Of a DNA stretch of 64,000 nucleotides, positions 26,801-39,700 are shown piece after piece. Source of the DNA: Lineus longissimus (Eukaryota > Nemertea > Pilidiophora > Heteronemertea > Lineidae); the NCBI RefSeq assembly GCF_910592395.1, contig NC_088310.1:23577491-23641490 (forward strand), written 5' to 3'. Numbering within the stretch: position 1 is the first letter of the stretch; every line of letters begins with the position of its first letter. The position numbers and the translations under genes are program-made. Below the pieces are notes generated by a model, which searched no databases, was not told where the DNA came from, and was given only the letters and a program-made list of their open reading frames with translations.

Positions 26801-29800
26801 TGGTTCCTTCGTACTTTAAGGCACATCCAGTAGGAACAGTACAAGCTACACTCTCTAAACTGTAAACTTAACATGGAAGCGAATTGATCTGGCAGCTGTG
26901 ATTTTTGCTGGAAGGAATACCTAGAATTTCAAATCATAGGAATATTGAAATACTGTCTCTGATTATCCAATGGATATACAATACAACAATTTGTCAAGCA
27001 CTGGTGGTGTTTTTTGCAAAAAGGAGAGCATCTGATGGTGGAGTGGCAGACTAACCATACCAACTTCACCGTTCCTTCAACCAGGTATGAATTGTTTGCA
27101 GCAACTAGCTGGTATGAAAATAGTAAGAAAATTAGCAATTTTTCTTCATAATCGATGTGTTTATTGATAATGAAGTGGTGTATAGCAGTAAATAGGCAGT
27201 ACTACAAAGCGTTGAAATAATTTCTTAGGCCTGACTAGGTCAAGGGCAACATTCTTATGTCTAGCAGGCAGATACCGGTCATTTGGACCCGTGACCATTT
27301 CAGCCGATGGGCCAAAACAACTTCTGGTCATGGGGTGAAACAACAACGCACTAAAATGGTAGTAAGCCTAACAACAGGGACAAATTGGCCATGGGCAAAA
27401 ATGAGCATACACTTTGGAGGCACACTACAAGAAGGCCTAAAATCATAATAATAGAAATGGAAAATCTAAACAATTTCTCTGGACGAATTAATATTATTTT
27501 GTAAAATTTACTGTATACATGTATATGTATTTTGAACAGTTGCATACACACAGAAGTTGGTTTGATGTAAAAATATATCTATGGACTATTCAAAAGGACA
27601 TAAAAAGGCTATCACAGAGCTGTACAAACAAGCAAAAACTAACACAAAGCAATTTCTTTGACGCAGAATAGGCAGCACTGTCCAACTAGGTAAAGAAAAC
27701 ACCACACTTTTCCATGGCAACAGAAGGGCAGCATTCTCCAAGGCAAACACATGCAGAAGGTAGCATTCTCCAATGGCAAGATAGAGGGCAGCATTCTCCA
27801 AAGGCAAAGGAAGGAAAAGAATCTTCAGGGAATTTGACCAACCTTTGTTTGTAATGCATCGATCTGATCAGCTTGAGATTTGACAACATTTTTAAGCTGG
27901 AATAGATAAGAAAGATATGATAAAAGAATTGCTCACTAACCAAAGCATCGGCTCATATTGATCTACATGTACTATTACAGACAAGGCCATGGTCATGCTG
28001 TTGTGGGCTGTTTGCATGTTCCACTCCAACCACATGCTTGCACTATTGACCCAACTTCCAAAAGCTTCGTACCTCTTGTCCTCTCTTTGAGAATCAATAT
28101 GTCAACAATTGATGTGGAGGATGCAACCTTGGACTGTTGGCGTTGGTAACCAGTGGCTAACTTGAAGTCTCTTCCTATCTAAAGCACAGATCTCAACAAG
28201 ATGGTTGAGTGCCCAATTTATGGCTGAAGCCTCAATATATGTGAATGTTAATTGATTTACGATCAGTATAACTAAAAGAATCTCAAATATGAGTAATATA
28301 GACGTAGAATTCTCCTTGTAAACACATGTCCTGAAGAAATATCTTCAAGTCAACATTCTTTTAATTTGATACATATACCATGAGATCGTTACTTGGAGCA
28401 ATTATCTAAAGCAATAAGCACTTGAATGAATAGAGTTCCCCAAGCTGTGTAAACATGTCAATGCCCTAATCTGACCTGACCAGCTACAATGAGAACCTAT
28501 TTCAAGGTCTCCTTAATAACTCGATGTCTATGAAAGTATCCCTTAGGGAGTATGAGTATGAGTATTGAGTATGAAGATTTGCACTGAATTTCAATTGGAT
28601 GAAAGACTTTATTCGTAAACCACACTTCGATCAAGATGTGAACAGATGATTTCAACCTGCACCAATTATGAATTTGTTATACCGAAAAAGTTCAGCGAAA
28701 CTTTCTGAGAACTGTGGATTTTCGTTATCACCTTCTCATTTTCCTCCTCCAGTTCTGAGATTCTGGCCATTAATTTGGAGATGCTCAATGCTTTATTATC
28801 ATCACGACTAGTCTGAAATGGAATCAAAAATGGAATCAAAAAAGCGAGTTGACAGTCTTGAGAGTAATTTTATTGCAACATAGGAGCAGGGTGGTGAAGT
28901 CTTTGACTTTTAATCTGAAGAATAAGGGCTGAATTACACCAAAATCTGATGCAATGTTTTTTCTAACTACGAAATAACTGTACTTTGCTTGCTCACTCCT
29001 TTGAAACTGACACAAGGTCCATATTATGTGTACCTCTATGCCAATGCCAAGGCACTATTTAAGACCTCATTCAACTGAGAAAAATAAGCAACCAACACTC
29101 ACCATGGTTCTGCTGTCCCCTGAATCAGGCCTTGACGAGTCTGAAGATAGCTTTGGAGATTCTCTGGGGTTGATTGGAATAAACTCAGCATCTTCCAATT
29201 CCTGCAAGTACATGTAGTTTTTACTACATCAATTATATATACATGGACGGGGGATTGAATTCAGTCTAAAACAGTGCAAATATCTCCCTGACCTGCTTGT
29301 TCACTGCTGTGTCAATGCTTAAAATCAACAGCAGTGGACGGTTCAACTGTCAGTTAAACCTATTCCTTGAAAGAAACAGAGCCTACAGTGACATCTGGCA
29401 TGGTATATTTACCATTTTAAGCCAAGGAGGAACTGAACTTTCTGTCATGCTTGGAATTGGTGAATCTTTCTTTGGCAACAGACTCCGGGGCAGGTTGGCT
29501 CCGTCATCAGGATCAGGAAGAAATGCGCTATCAAGTTGATCCAGAGCTGTACTTGTAACTAAAAAAACACACAATCAGTTTACAGCAAGACTTTCGGGTC
29601 AGTAAAGTCCCCTAATATGGAGAAAGTCCATTGAGCAATTTACCTAAGGTCACGTGTCTTTGAATATGCCAGGAGTGAGACACTTTCAAATTGCAGGCCT
29701 TTTTAAACAGCCGTGTAGAGCTGCATCATAAGATGTTTGTGACGTTTTCCTTGAAACTTTCAAAAGGTGTTCAAGTTCACATAACTATCACGACTCACCT

Positions 29801-32800
29801 TTAAATGCAGAAGACATTGTCCTGATTGTTTTCTGGTGAAGTATTTTCTCTGCTATTATGATAGTATTCCAGTGGCAACTCGAGATGCCTGAAACATCAT
29901 GAAGGGCACCAAAGATGGGTCTAGGTATCATGATACATTGACCATTCGGCCCTTTGCCCCTTTCAGAGTGCTTGCCACCAAGACGTCCATTTTCTCCGTT
30001 ACCCCAAGAGTAGATCTGATTATCTGGAAAATAATAGGGATAAAGATTGTGAGTCGGATATAAATAATACACACAGGATCAGACTAATTTTGGTCAGATT
30101 GGTCTATTAGGACCAAGTGTGAGCCGAAGTTGATTGCTGACTCAATAAACCAGATTGTTTTGAGTATCTAAGCTATTATTGAATCATAAAGAAAGAAAAA
30201 AAACAAAAATCTGAAGGACGTATGTCCAAACAGTAGTGGCAACAAAATAGACAGCATTATCTCCTACCTGAGGTTGATATGACAGTGAATCCATCTCCAC
30301 AGGCCACCTGTTCCACAACTAGGCCTGTCAACATACCACCAACGACATTCACACCGGACTTCTTCTTGCAGTCACCAACTCCAAGCTGACCATACTTATT
30401 GGAACCAAATGTGATCAGATGACCATACACTGTATAAGAAGGAAAACAGGTAGTTGGTATACAATCGAATTAGAGTCCAAATCTACTGACACTATGTACA
30501 ATGAGGGAACAACTGGTCGCATGGTTAAAGGTATCTCATAATCCAAACATTGTATGTTTGATACCCAACACACCACATCACCTGTGGTCTTGAGGAAGTC
30601 ACTCTACCTCGATTGACAGCCCTATGAATGAAACATAAAACTGAGCCTCCTTGCAGACATAACTCAACCTCTTGAACAGTTGTACTTACAGTCTATAACA
30701 GCAGAATGTGTGCAGCCGGCAGCCACTGTGACAATGTTATATCGGCTTAACGGTTTAACTGTTGAAAATGTCTTCTTCACTGGAATGTCATAGGAGATCT
30801 GAAAGGTCAATAACACAACACATCTCATAAGCATATCCTGGGAAGATGTCCAAAATTAGCGACTGTCAAATAGGAAAGACATTGGCCTGAGGGAGCTTGC
30901 CAAGACGACCAGATTTACGGACAACTCTGAAGAACTTCTGACTTTAGCATCAGATTGAGAGTAACTGTTTCGTCTACAGGCTGCATGTTGACATAGAATC
31001 ACTGGGCCATAACTAAACCTTCAACTAAGTGTTCCAAAGCATCGGTATAAACACATCAGTGACAATAAAAGCATTCAGGCCAACCTTACCTTGACTTTCC
31101 TCTTTCCAAGTCCAGCTGCAGCATTGTTGAATCCCAGCTTGTTATACTCATTGCTGCCACATGCTAATACCCTCCCAGACACAGTCAACAGGAATGTCCC
31201 ATCTGCACCGGCACACACACTACTGATAACATGTTTTCCCCTCATGCTGACTTTCTGCGGCTCAAAATGATCATCTTCACTACCAAGACCAAGACGACCT
31301 GGAGAAAACAATAGACAACTTATAAATATAAATGGTTCTCTGAGCATATTATTTCAGTTCACCATTGAAGCTGATATTGAAAAAGAAATTGTACAAACTT
31401 CACAGACAAAATGACAGCACTTTCTGCAACGGTTTTGAACTAAATGTTTGGAATAACCTTCTTTCTCTGAGGTCATGCATAGCATCCTCATTTGCACACA
31501 GAGTCTTAGCACTTACCAAATTCTCCACAACCCCAAGTGAAGACGTCCCCTTCCTTGGTCAGGGCAGCCACATGGGCAACACCACAAGATATCTGAGACA
31601 CAGGGCGACTAGTAAAAAAGTTGATTGGACTAAACTCAAGGACATCATCTTGTTCATCTTCACCGAGGCCCAAGCAGCCATAGTAGTTGGACCCGCATGA
31701 ATATAGTTCACCATCATCTACAAAGCCAAGATGACAATACTAATTTCTAGGTTATAAAGCTCAAACAGTCATAACTATTTGCTCTAATAGTCTTGGCACG
31801 AGCATGTTTTGGCTATTGAGATACAAATGTCTTTTCAAGAAAAGACTAGGACATGTGTCAACAAAAAAGTGACATGTAGGTAACTGGACCAAGGTTGCAC
31901 GCTGAATGGTTTAAGTCAGGATGGTACACTGACTATCAAAAACGAAACACTCAGACGAGATGGACAGCTCAATTCCTATTCATACCTTCCTAAATTTTGA
32001 ATCACACCACAACATTTTATCACTCCAATTTGATGTTGACTTTGTACATACCTGTCCTGCAGACAGTAAACTCCTCACCACAACCGACCTGCTCCACACC
32101 ATCGAGGCTCTGAACTTTCTTTGGTACCCTATATAAGGCAGTGTCGCCATGACCTAGTTGGCCTACAAGTTGGGTACCACCTTGCTGAAAAAAGCAAATT
32201 GTTTGAAAATGTCAAGTACAGGTAGCGAGGAATGATACTTTTGAACACCTTGTTGGAAGGAAAATTTGGGGAGGTCTAAAGCTATAGTCATGTTTCTCAT
32301 TATATGAAGTCTCTTGTTTGCCCCTGCTCAGACACTACATGTACACACACGGAATCTTCATTTTAAGCCTCATTCAACATTCTTCAAAGGTAATTCCTTA
32401 TTACTTCCAGAATATAGTGTCACATGTAGGATGTAGTGGTACTTACTGTGCCAGCCCATGTATAGAGCTCTTTCTCAACTGTAACAACAGCAAAGTGAGA
32501 GTGACCAGCTGCAACCTGAATAGGAGAGGTAAGTTAAAAGATAAGACATGGACAACCGAACAGGGCCAGTTTTCACAGAGCATCTGAAGACTGCCCTGTA
32601 ATTGAAGGGTCATGATTCTGAGCAAGAAGAAACTACTGCAACAGTAGACTGGGATACAAAGAGTCATACCTGTAATGCTCCTTTCCCCTCTTTAAACATC
32701 TCCAACTTTTGCGGTGTGGTCTTACCACCTCCCCAGAGGTGAACTTCACTTTGCTTGGCCTTCACAACTGGAATTGTCTCCAATATAGAAGCCTCTGAAA

Positions 32801-35510
32801 CCATACGTTTTCTCTTCGCACCAGTGTTCAATTCTGTAACTTTCATATTGATGGCTCTGAAACAAATAAAAGACCTATGAAAATACTTCATTAGGGAACT
32901 CCAGGTTAGTGTCTGATGTGTCATGAAGAGATAAAGTTCAGGAGGAAAGGGTGTCTCATGAGTCAAGTCTGGCTTGCATGGCCCTTTTACTATTTAGCAG
33001 GGTGACACAATGATTAAAAAAATTTACTTCACAGTTTCTCACCACGTTATTCAAAGTAAACTTACGTAGCACACTTTTCAAATATGAGACTTTTCAATAT
33101 TTCTTCCGCAGTTGGTCTTTTAGTTGGATCCTTGTCAAGAACACAATGAACAAGATCTCTCATTTCATTGGAATATCTGGGATCGATTTCTTCAAAATGG
33201 CCACCAACAATTTCATTTGCTAGCTTCAAAGGATTCTGAAACAGTGATGTTCATGAGGGTCACTTCTGGACTCTAAAGATGGAAATCAATAATCTTTTTG
33301 ACATTAGGTTTTTGCAAGAACGGGTACAATGGGGGTGAAATCCTAATAAATAAAGAAAACTATCATCTACAACCATTAACTTCTGACAGGTCAAGATGTG
33401 TCTTCTTATCCATTCCTCATTGGGGTTGGCTTTTATTCAGATTCTCGGGAGTGAAGATGTTTAAAAGAGTAAATTGATGATTTTATTCCCAATCTCATCA
33501 AGGCATACTGACTGTGGCATCAAATGTTTTAGTGAGGGTTAACAGCTCATACAGGACACAACCGGATGCCCAGATATCACTCTTCTGGTTGTATCTGAAA
33601 AATCAAGTAGTTTTTGCTCATAAGGTGGTTTATCCCTTACAATCTTACAACACTAGAGAAAACCAGATACTTCCATTTCCAAAACTGAGCAGGAGGCTAC
33701 ACTGTTAGTGCTGTGCAAGACTTGAGACCATTTCGATCTCTGTTCTACAAGAGACCAATTTTTGAAGCCCAAAGGCATTGTCAGTACTGATGTCATGACT
33801 GTGTTCAAACCTTCTTTGATCCTCATGAAAGTCAAGCGTATGGTGATTAATGGTGGGGAAAAACTTACTGATCCCCTCTAATAAGCTCTGGTGACATGTA
33901 ATATGGTGTCCCAACATACTGAAAAAGAGAAAACAATAAGTGTCAAATTAAGTGTCACACAAAGAAAATTAGCTATCAGTTTCACCAAATCACAACCAGC
34001 AAAAAGACTGCAATAAAGCTAAGGTGGGTGCAACAGGCAGTCTCATATGATCTTTTATCCACAAACCTCAGCATTACCGATATTTGACAGCAACATAAAT
34101 ACATGTATATATCCATGATTGTATTTGTAAATAATTATGGCTGTGGTATATTTTTGCTCAGGATAAACACCAGAAAAGTAATTTTATTTACCGATTCTGC
34201 CATTTCGTTCTGTGTTTCCAGCATCTTTGAGATCCCAAAGTCCCCGAGTTTGATCAGCTGTGACTTAGTCAGGAAGATATTCAATGTTTTGATATCCCTG
34301 TGTAGAATGCCATACTGGTGTATGTGGACAATAGCAGAAGCTAGCTGGAAGTAGTACCATATCACTGTCTGAAAACCAAATTGAGATGATTTAGTTTTTG
34401 TCACATGTGGACACAAATTTGCTACAATGTTGGAGAGAGTCATTGCCTTCACCACCTGATGTATGCACTATCCACCAGCAAGTGTCCACATCTTATGAGG
34501 TTATGAGCCACAAATCTTTAGAAGCAGGCCTAGGCCTATTAAATTCTCACCTCTTCATCAAAAAGCTTTGTCTGTTGGGCATTGATCTTTTGGTACAGAT
34601 TACCACCTGAAATATAGAGCTGTAGGCTAAGTCCTAATAAATTAAATGAAAGGGATTTGCGTTAAAAAAACTTCTTAGCCTTTCATGAAGACTTTAATCT
34701 GAAAAATTGATGTACATGCCTTTTTATTCTTTTTTTCAAAACCAGGGACTTTCTGACAGATCTTTCTTAGTCTTGCACTTTTTCTTGTCACCACATGACA
34801 ATGCTATATTTCCTTGTCAATGGACAAGACCAAAGGAAATTTACCGTTTGCATATTCCATTTCAATAAGAAGCATTTCTCCATCAAGAAAATGGTTGTAG
34901 TATGTGATAACATTGGAATGATTTAGTAAAGACAGGATGTCAATTTCAGTTTGCGCATCTCGTCGTTCCTTCTCAGACAACTTTGCTAGGTCAACTTCCT
35001 TCCATACAACAAGAGAATTATCCTGAAAACAAGATAAAATCAAGTCAAACCTTCGGAGGAAGGTGGAATAGGCCTACTCGATTGCCAGTTCAAGAGTTCA
35101 CTGGCATGAGTGACGCTCATTGGCTTTCATGGCCCACTGTGGGAGCCATGAACTGCCCAGCATTTTAAAGAAGACAATGTTAGGTCCTGCAAGGTACCCC
35201 CACCCCCCACCCAAACCCCCACCACCACCATCACCACCAATATATGAAATTGAGACAAAGTCACAACCATGACACTGGTAGTTATGACACAACCCACCAG
35301 AGGGCGATACCATCAAATAGCTGTCATTCTGAACTTCAGACCGTTTTTAACATGCTTTACCTCAGTTTTCCTATAGAGCACTGCTTCTCCAAATGCACCC
35401 TTTCCAAGTACTCTCACTGGAATGTAAGATGCTTCTTGCGGGCTTTCGGGGAGTGGAGAGGAGGCACTTTCATGGGATAAAAAATCCCAAGTCGCCTCTT
35501 CGTCCGCCAT
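23856..35510 (-). CDS. NEK9: NEK9, NIMA-related kinase with RCC1 domain
   Basis: NEK9 activates NEK6/NEK7 during mitosis and supports centrosome separation and spindle assembly. Exons: 35510-35361, 35022-34845, 34606-34551, 34368-34192, 33918-33869, 33594-33513, 33235-33066, 32856-32670, 32515-32447, 32184-32052, 31717-31517, 31298-31090, 30798-30690, 30429-30268, 30023-29799, 29558-29413, 29201-29103, 28812-28732, 27896-27843, 24041-23856. All phases agree and give 907 residues, against 979 in human. Visible parts: kinase domain about 29-280 with glycine loop GKGAFGEA, Lys58 (VVWKEVD), catalytic Asp153 (HRDIKTLN), DFG Asp171 and [12 protein letters not shown]1-type repeats about 320-710 (for example LHLWGGG-like [12 protein letters not shown] and [11 protein letters not shown]); a Pro/Ser-rich linker about 720-801; a coiled coil about 802-846; and a C-terminal tail with QTD that could bind dynein light chain. 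Vertebrate NEK9 has DYG where this protein has DFG. The start codon ATGGCGGAC is the only plausible one in exon 1. Confidence 0.96.
24715..24800 (-). mobile_element. tRNA-derived SINE fragment
   Basis: On the minus strand TGGCAGTGTAGCC resembles an RNA polymerase III A box. About 30 bases on, GGGTTCGAACCCAG is a perfect B box inside a T-arm stem. The cloverleaf is otherwise degraded, so this is not a functional tRNA gene. It sits in the last NEK9 intron, in the same orientation as the gene. Confidence 0.55.
27665..27812. repeat. Minisatellite, ~30-bp unit beside NEK9 exon 19
   Basis: GGCAGCATTCTCCAAGGCAA recurs with small changes at about 27726, 27758 and 27787. A weaker first copy near 27671 reads GGCAGCACTGTCC. 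Unit length is about 28-34 bp. The array ends some 30 bp from the donor side of the 54-bp coiled-coil exon (27843-27896). Confidence 0.7.
30500..30660 (+). mobile_element. tRNA-derived SINE in NEK9 intron 13
   Basis: TGGTCGCATGGTTAAAGG resembles an A box and TGTTTGATACCC a B box 30 bases later. After it comes GTCTTGAGGAAGTCACTC, like the conserved CTTGGGCAAGGCACT body of many deuterostome SINEs. It fills most of the 260-bp intron and is antisense to NEK9. Confidence 0.5.
32870..33015. repeat. Interspersed repeat copy A (NEK9 intron 7)
   Basis: A 27-base stretch at 32951-32977, beginning GTGTCTCATGAGTCAAG, is identical to 53113-53139 in USP34. The similarity continues through CCCTTT-rich sequence to GGTGACAC in both places. 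Two unrelated introns sharing this is evidence of a dispersed repeat. The outer borders cannot be fixed from two copies. Confidence 0.6.
35196..35222 (-). promoter_or_regulatory. Potential G-quadruplex in NEK9 intron 1
   Basis: The plus strand has C runs of 5, 6, 3 and 5 separated by one to three bases. The minus strand, which is the NEK9 RNA sequence, therefore has four G tracts with very short loops. It lies about 140 nt into intron 1. Formation in the RNA or DNA is inferred from the pattern only. Confidence 0.5.
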
Positions 35511-36713
35511 GTTGTAAATAGAATTCTGCGCCGTCTATCGATAAAAATAGTAAGGAGTTTTTCATTTCGTCCAATCGCTGGCGACCTTTCAAAATCGAGG
35601 AACCAATGTAAAACGCTGAGACATTTCGCTGCGGCAAATTTAAAGGGAAAATCAAAACAGAAAACAGATGAAAAATATCATTTTACAATAAAAACCGATT
35701 TATTGACTGATTTTCATGTGAAACATCGCAATAAGGTGTTCCTTGTGTAAGCCTAAGATATTTGTGTTTGTTGGAAGTATTTATTTATAGACTAATAGTG
35801 TTTTTTCGGTCATAAATTTGGACATTGAGTCAGGTTCCTGGAGTGGATAGGCTGGGTAATAAAGTCTGCAATTAACAAAAGCATGGTAGATAGTAGGCCT
35901 ACAGTCACAGTGAAGAGTGCTTTATAAAAACTATTAGGAACGAGTTCACAATCCCCGATCACACCCCAAAAAAAGGTCATCGGTTGACTAACCCAAGCAC
36001 CACTGTTCAATGGATTTATAGTTGATACTTGAAACTTGAATGCGATCAAACTACGTCATTTCCGATCGGGGATTCTAAAGTTTAGCCAACTATATATTAT
36101 TATTATTTGTTATGTTGAAGTATCGATCTGAAAATTGTCATCGAGTTAACTCAGAATAATACAGGGTAGGGTGGTTGACCCAAGCCACAACCAACAGAGT
36201 AGGACAACCATGCCCATAAATGAAGTAATTTTAAAAGCTTGTGTAATTAGTCTGGTTAACCAACCAAAATTACCCTTAGCTGAGTGATTTTTGAATGAGG
36301 TCTTCAATCAGACCTGACATTTGTCACCAAACATGTACACAAAAACTAATTCACTGGACTAATTAGGGCTTCATGCTCAAACTGTCAATAAAAAATGGAT
36401 GTTGTATAATTGGTGGTACCCAGTACCAAGTGCCCTCATTTGTGTTGTCATAACTGTCAGTTGATCAATGCAACAACATCCATGATGTTCAAGAACAATT
36501 ATGGTATCGATGTGTGTAAAAAAATTACAACAGAACTAAAGATTAAGTTAGTTTAATTTTGAAATCATTCTTTATTATAAAAACACGTACTTGGTTTAAT
36601 TTTTAGAAATAGGTCATTTCTTAATATCCATTCTATACTTCCTATTTCTTTATTTCTTCACCTTTACTTTCTATTTCAGTAGTCCTAGAAATATTATAAG
36701 CAACCCAAGAATT
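35511..36713. promoter_or_regulatory. Shared NEK9/NEK2 divergent promoter region
   Basis: The two start codons point away from each other across 1,203 bp. Near the NEK9 side CCAAT boxes lie at 35571 and 35603, 32 bp apart and in the same orientation. GCGG, then four bases, then TTTAAA (35639-35644) follows 36 bp later, and TTTGAA occurs in reverse at about 35589. Two NF-Y sites at 31-33 bp followed by a CDE/CHR-like pair is the known layout of many G2/M promoters. NEK2 probably has a non-coding first exon: an acceptor TATTTCAG ends at 36679 and GTAAGC at 35747 is a candidate donor. Use as a bidirectional promoter is inferred. Confidence 0.55.
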
Positions 36714-39700
36714 ATGCCAAGTTCACTAGAAGACTATGAGATCCTTTATTCTATTGGATCAGGGTCTTATGGAACATGCAAGAAGATCAGACGCAAAAAG
36801 GATGGCAGGGTAAGAACATAGTCTTGGCATTTTAGCAGAATCTATACACAGGATGACATTGTTATAAAAAAAGTTTGTAACTAGCAATTTTGATACAGTA
36901 TAAATCTTTTTGCAAGTAACTTCTAAAACACTGTTCATACATTCAAAATTTTAGAGATTGGCAATTGATATTCTTTGAAAAGGGTAAAAGGGTTTGTGGG
37001 TTTGGTAAGTAACGTTATTCCAGAGGATGTTTTTATATGTTATGAAACTGTGAAGAATAAAAAGACCACACATTTTAAACAGTTCCTTTCTGTATTTAGC
37101 TGTTGGTGTGGAAGGAGATGGATTATGGCACCATGACAGAAGCAGAGAAACAGATGTTGGTGTCCGAAGTCAATCTACTGCGCGAGCTTAAACACAAACA
37201 TATTGTGCGGTATTACGACCGTATCATCGACCGGAGCAAATCTATGTTGTACATCATAATGGAATACTGTGAAGGGGGCGATTTGTCAACACTCATCAAC
37301 AAATGCAGAAAAGAAGGGTAAGTAGAGTGTAAATTGTGAAAATGCTGTCTTGTGTCGCCCACTGTTTAAAGTCTGCTGTAAAGAAAAAGACTTAGTTTGG
37401 GATCTGGCTGGCGGAGGCTGTCATAATTGGTTATATTTTTGGTGCCTCGTTTTTGCATAATATACATTTCCCGGCAATTAATTCCACAGATATTACTGAC
37501 AAGTCCTATAAAAGTCAACGATTTGAAACCTGAACACCAACATTTCTTTCTAAAATTTTTTCCAGACAATATCTTGATGAAGACTTCATCTGGAAAATGA
37601 TGACCCAGATTACATCAGCCTTGAAGGAATGTCACCGACGGAAAGGTGGTCAGGCAGTGCTCCACAGAGATCTCAAACCTGCAAACGTCTTTTTAGATGC
37701 TACCAGAAATGTCAAATTAGGCGACTTTGGCTTGGCTCGAGTTTTACAACACGAGACGAGCTTTGCAAAGACATTTGTAGGAACACCATATTACATGTCA
37801 CCAGTAAGTGCTTTGATTCAGTTTGGTGGAAAATGTATGTTTCAAAATACGATGTAGATTTCACCTCCTTGCCGTGTGACTCATGGTCTCGCCAAAGGAT
37901 TCAGCCCAATCTTGAATCTGGCTGTTTGTTCCATCCTGTTCTGGTGATGATTGGCTTTGAATCATGGTAGCAAATAACTTGTATATACGTGTGTGTAATT
38001 GTAACTAAACCTGAGCTGAGGCAGATTTTGTCTTCAGTTACCCCATGCATCACTACTTTCAAGACCAGCCACTCTGGACATGTTGATAATCTCTCATTCT
38101 TTTTCAGGAACAAATGAACTATATGCAGTACAATGAGAAGTCTGACATCTGGTCACTCGGTTGTCTGATATATGAACTCTGTGCCCTCCATCCACCATTC
38201 ACTGCCACTAACCAGAAAGACCTTGCTGTCAGAATCAGATTAGGAAAATTCTCAAGAATTCCTGTACAGTTTTCAGAAGATCTCAACAGAATGATTGGCA
38301 GTATGCTCAAAATCGAGGTAAGATATTGTGATATCGTATCGAAATGTGAATTTCGATTTTGATTCAAAATACAGCATGAAGCATTCAATAGTAATTATAC
38401 ATACCGGGTAAAAAATTATAAATTTGTGTAGTTTTTCTTGTCTATCACATACATCATACCCCTACAATAACACTGACATGTTTGCACCGAGACTTCACTA
38501 ATTGCATGTATGTCATCTCCTTCACATGAATTTAAACGAAATCTGAAATGTACCTTTTCAGGAGGACCAACGACCCACGATAGAAGATCTCTTGGAGCAC
38601 CCCCAGATCTTGAAACGTACATCACTGTCTACTAGTGACAAAAAAGAGGACCAAAAGAAAGAGGGAGAGGTGCTGAAACAGCGCGAGGAAGCTTTGAAGA
38701 CAAGGGAGAAACTTTTAGAGAAGAGAGAGAGGGAGTTGGAAGCTAAACAAAAAAGTTTGGAACTCCGTGAAAGAGTGGTGGATGAAAAAATGCAAAGGTT
38801 AGGAAAAATTTCAGATGTTTGATATTTCAAGTTACTTTTCATTAAGTCAGGCCACCCATATGAGCATTTTTTTGCTGTAAAACAGAGGAGAGGTAACTTT
38901 CCTCAAAATAAGTGATGGCTTTGAAGCATACTACATGTATTAACTTTATCAGCTTGAAATGGCCTTATGATAAATATTATTGGCCTTAAAATATTGCTTT
39001 GTCTTTATAGATGAAATTATTCAGCCTCTTCATCGATATCTTCATGTTCTTCTTATCAACATTTTCAGGGCTGAACGAATGCTTCAAGAAGTCAGGCAAT
39101 CACGGTTGAAAACGCGAGACATTATGGAAAGTTCTCCAGGTAATGGAAGTCAAAGCATTAGTAGTGCCTTGTCCAGACTAGCTTCCCGACATTCGCTTGG
39201 CTCGCCTAAGTTCCATAGGTTGTCTCTGAATTATACCCCTAGTCCTGTGGCCTATAGCAGTTCACCACCCCCACTGCCTCAAATTAGAAAGAGCAAATGT
39301 GTTGTGAAGAAACCTGTTGTGAACTCGATGTTCTCTGGTCATGCAATTTTGACAAAGGCTCCAAGCCCACAACATTCTCCTTCCATCAGGCAGCAGTAAA
39401 TACAGATACCGGTAGTTTTGCCCCAAACAGCATACATGTATTTTGTATTCATCATAACTCTTCTAATGCAAACAGATCATTCGCTGTTAGGGATACTTCA
39501 TTCGTCTAACACAAAGATTGGTAATTTAAAAATGTATCTTGGCATTTGCTTGTTAGTTAATTTGCATGTTTGTTTTCTAACTTGGTTTCCGTGACTTGAA
39601 AAGAAAAAAGCATCCAAATTTCTTCTTTTCCTGCTGTTAACGTTTTGTGTTCATATCAGCAGTTGTTAAGCTTTTATACTGTTACTTCATTTCTTGCAAC

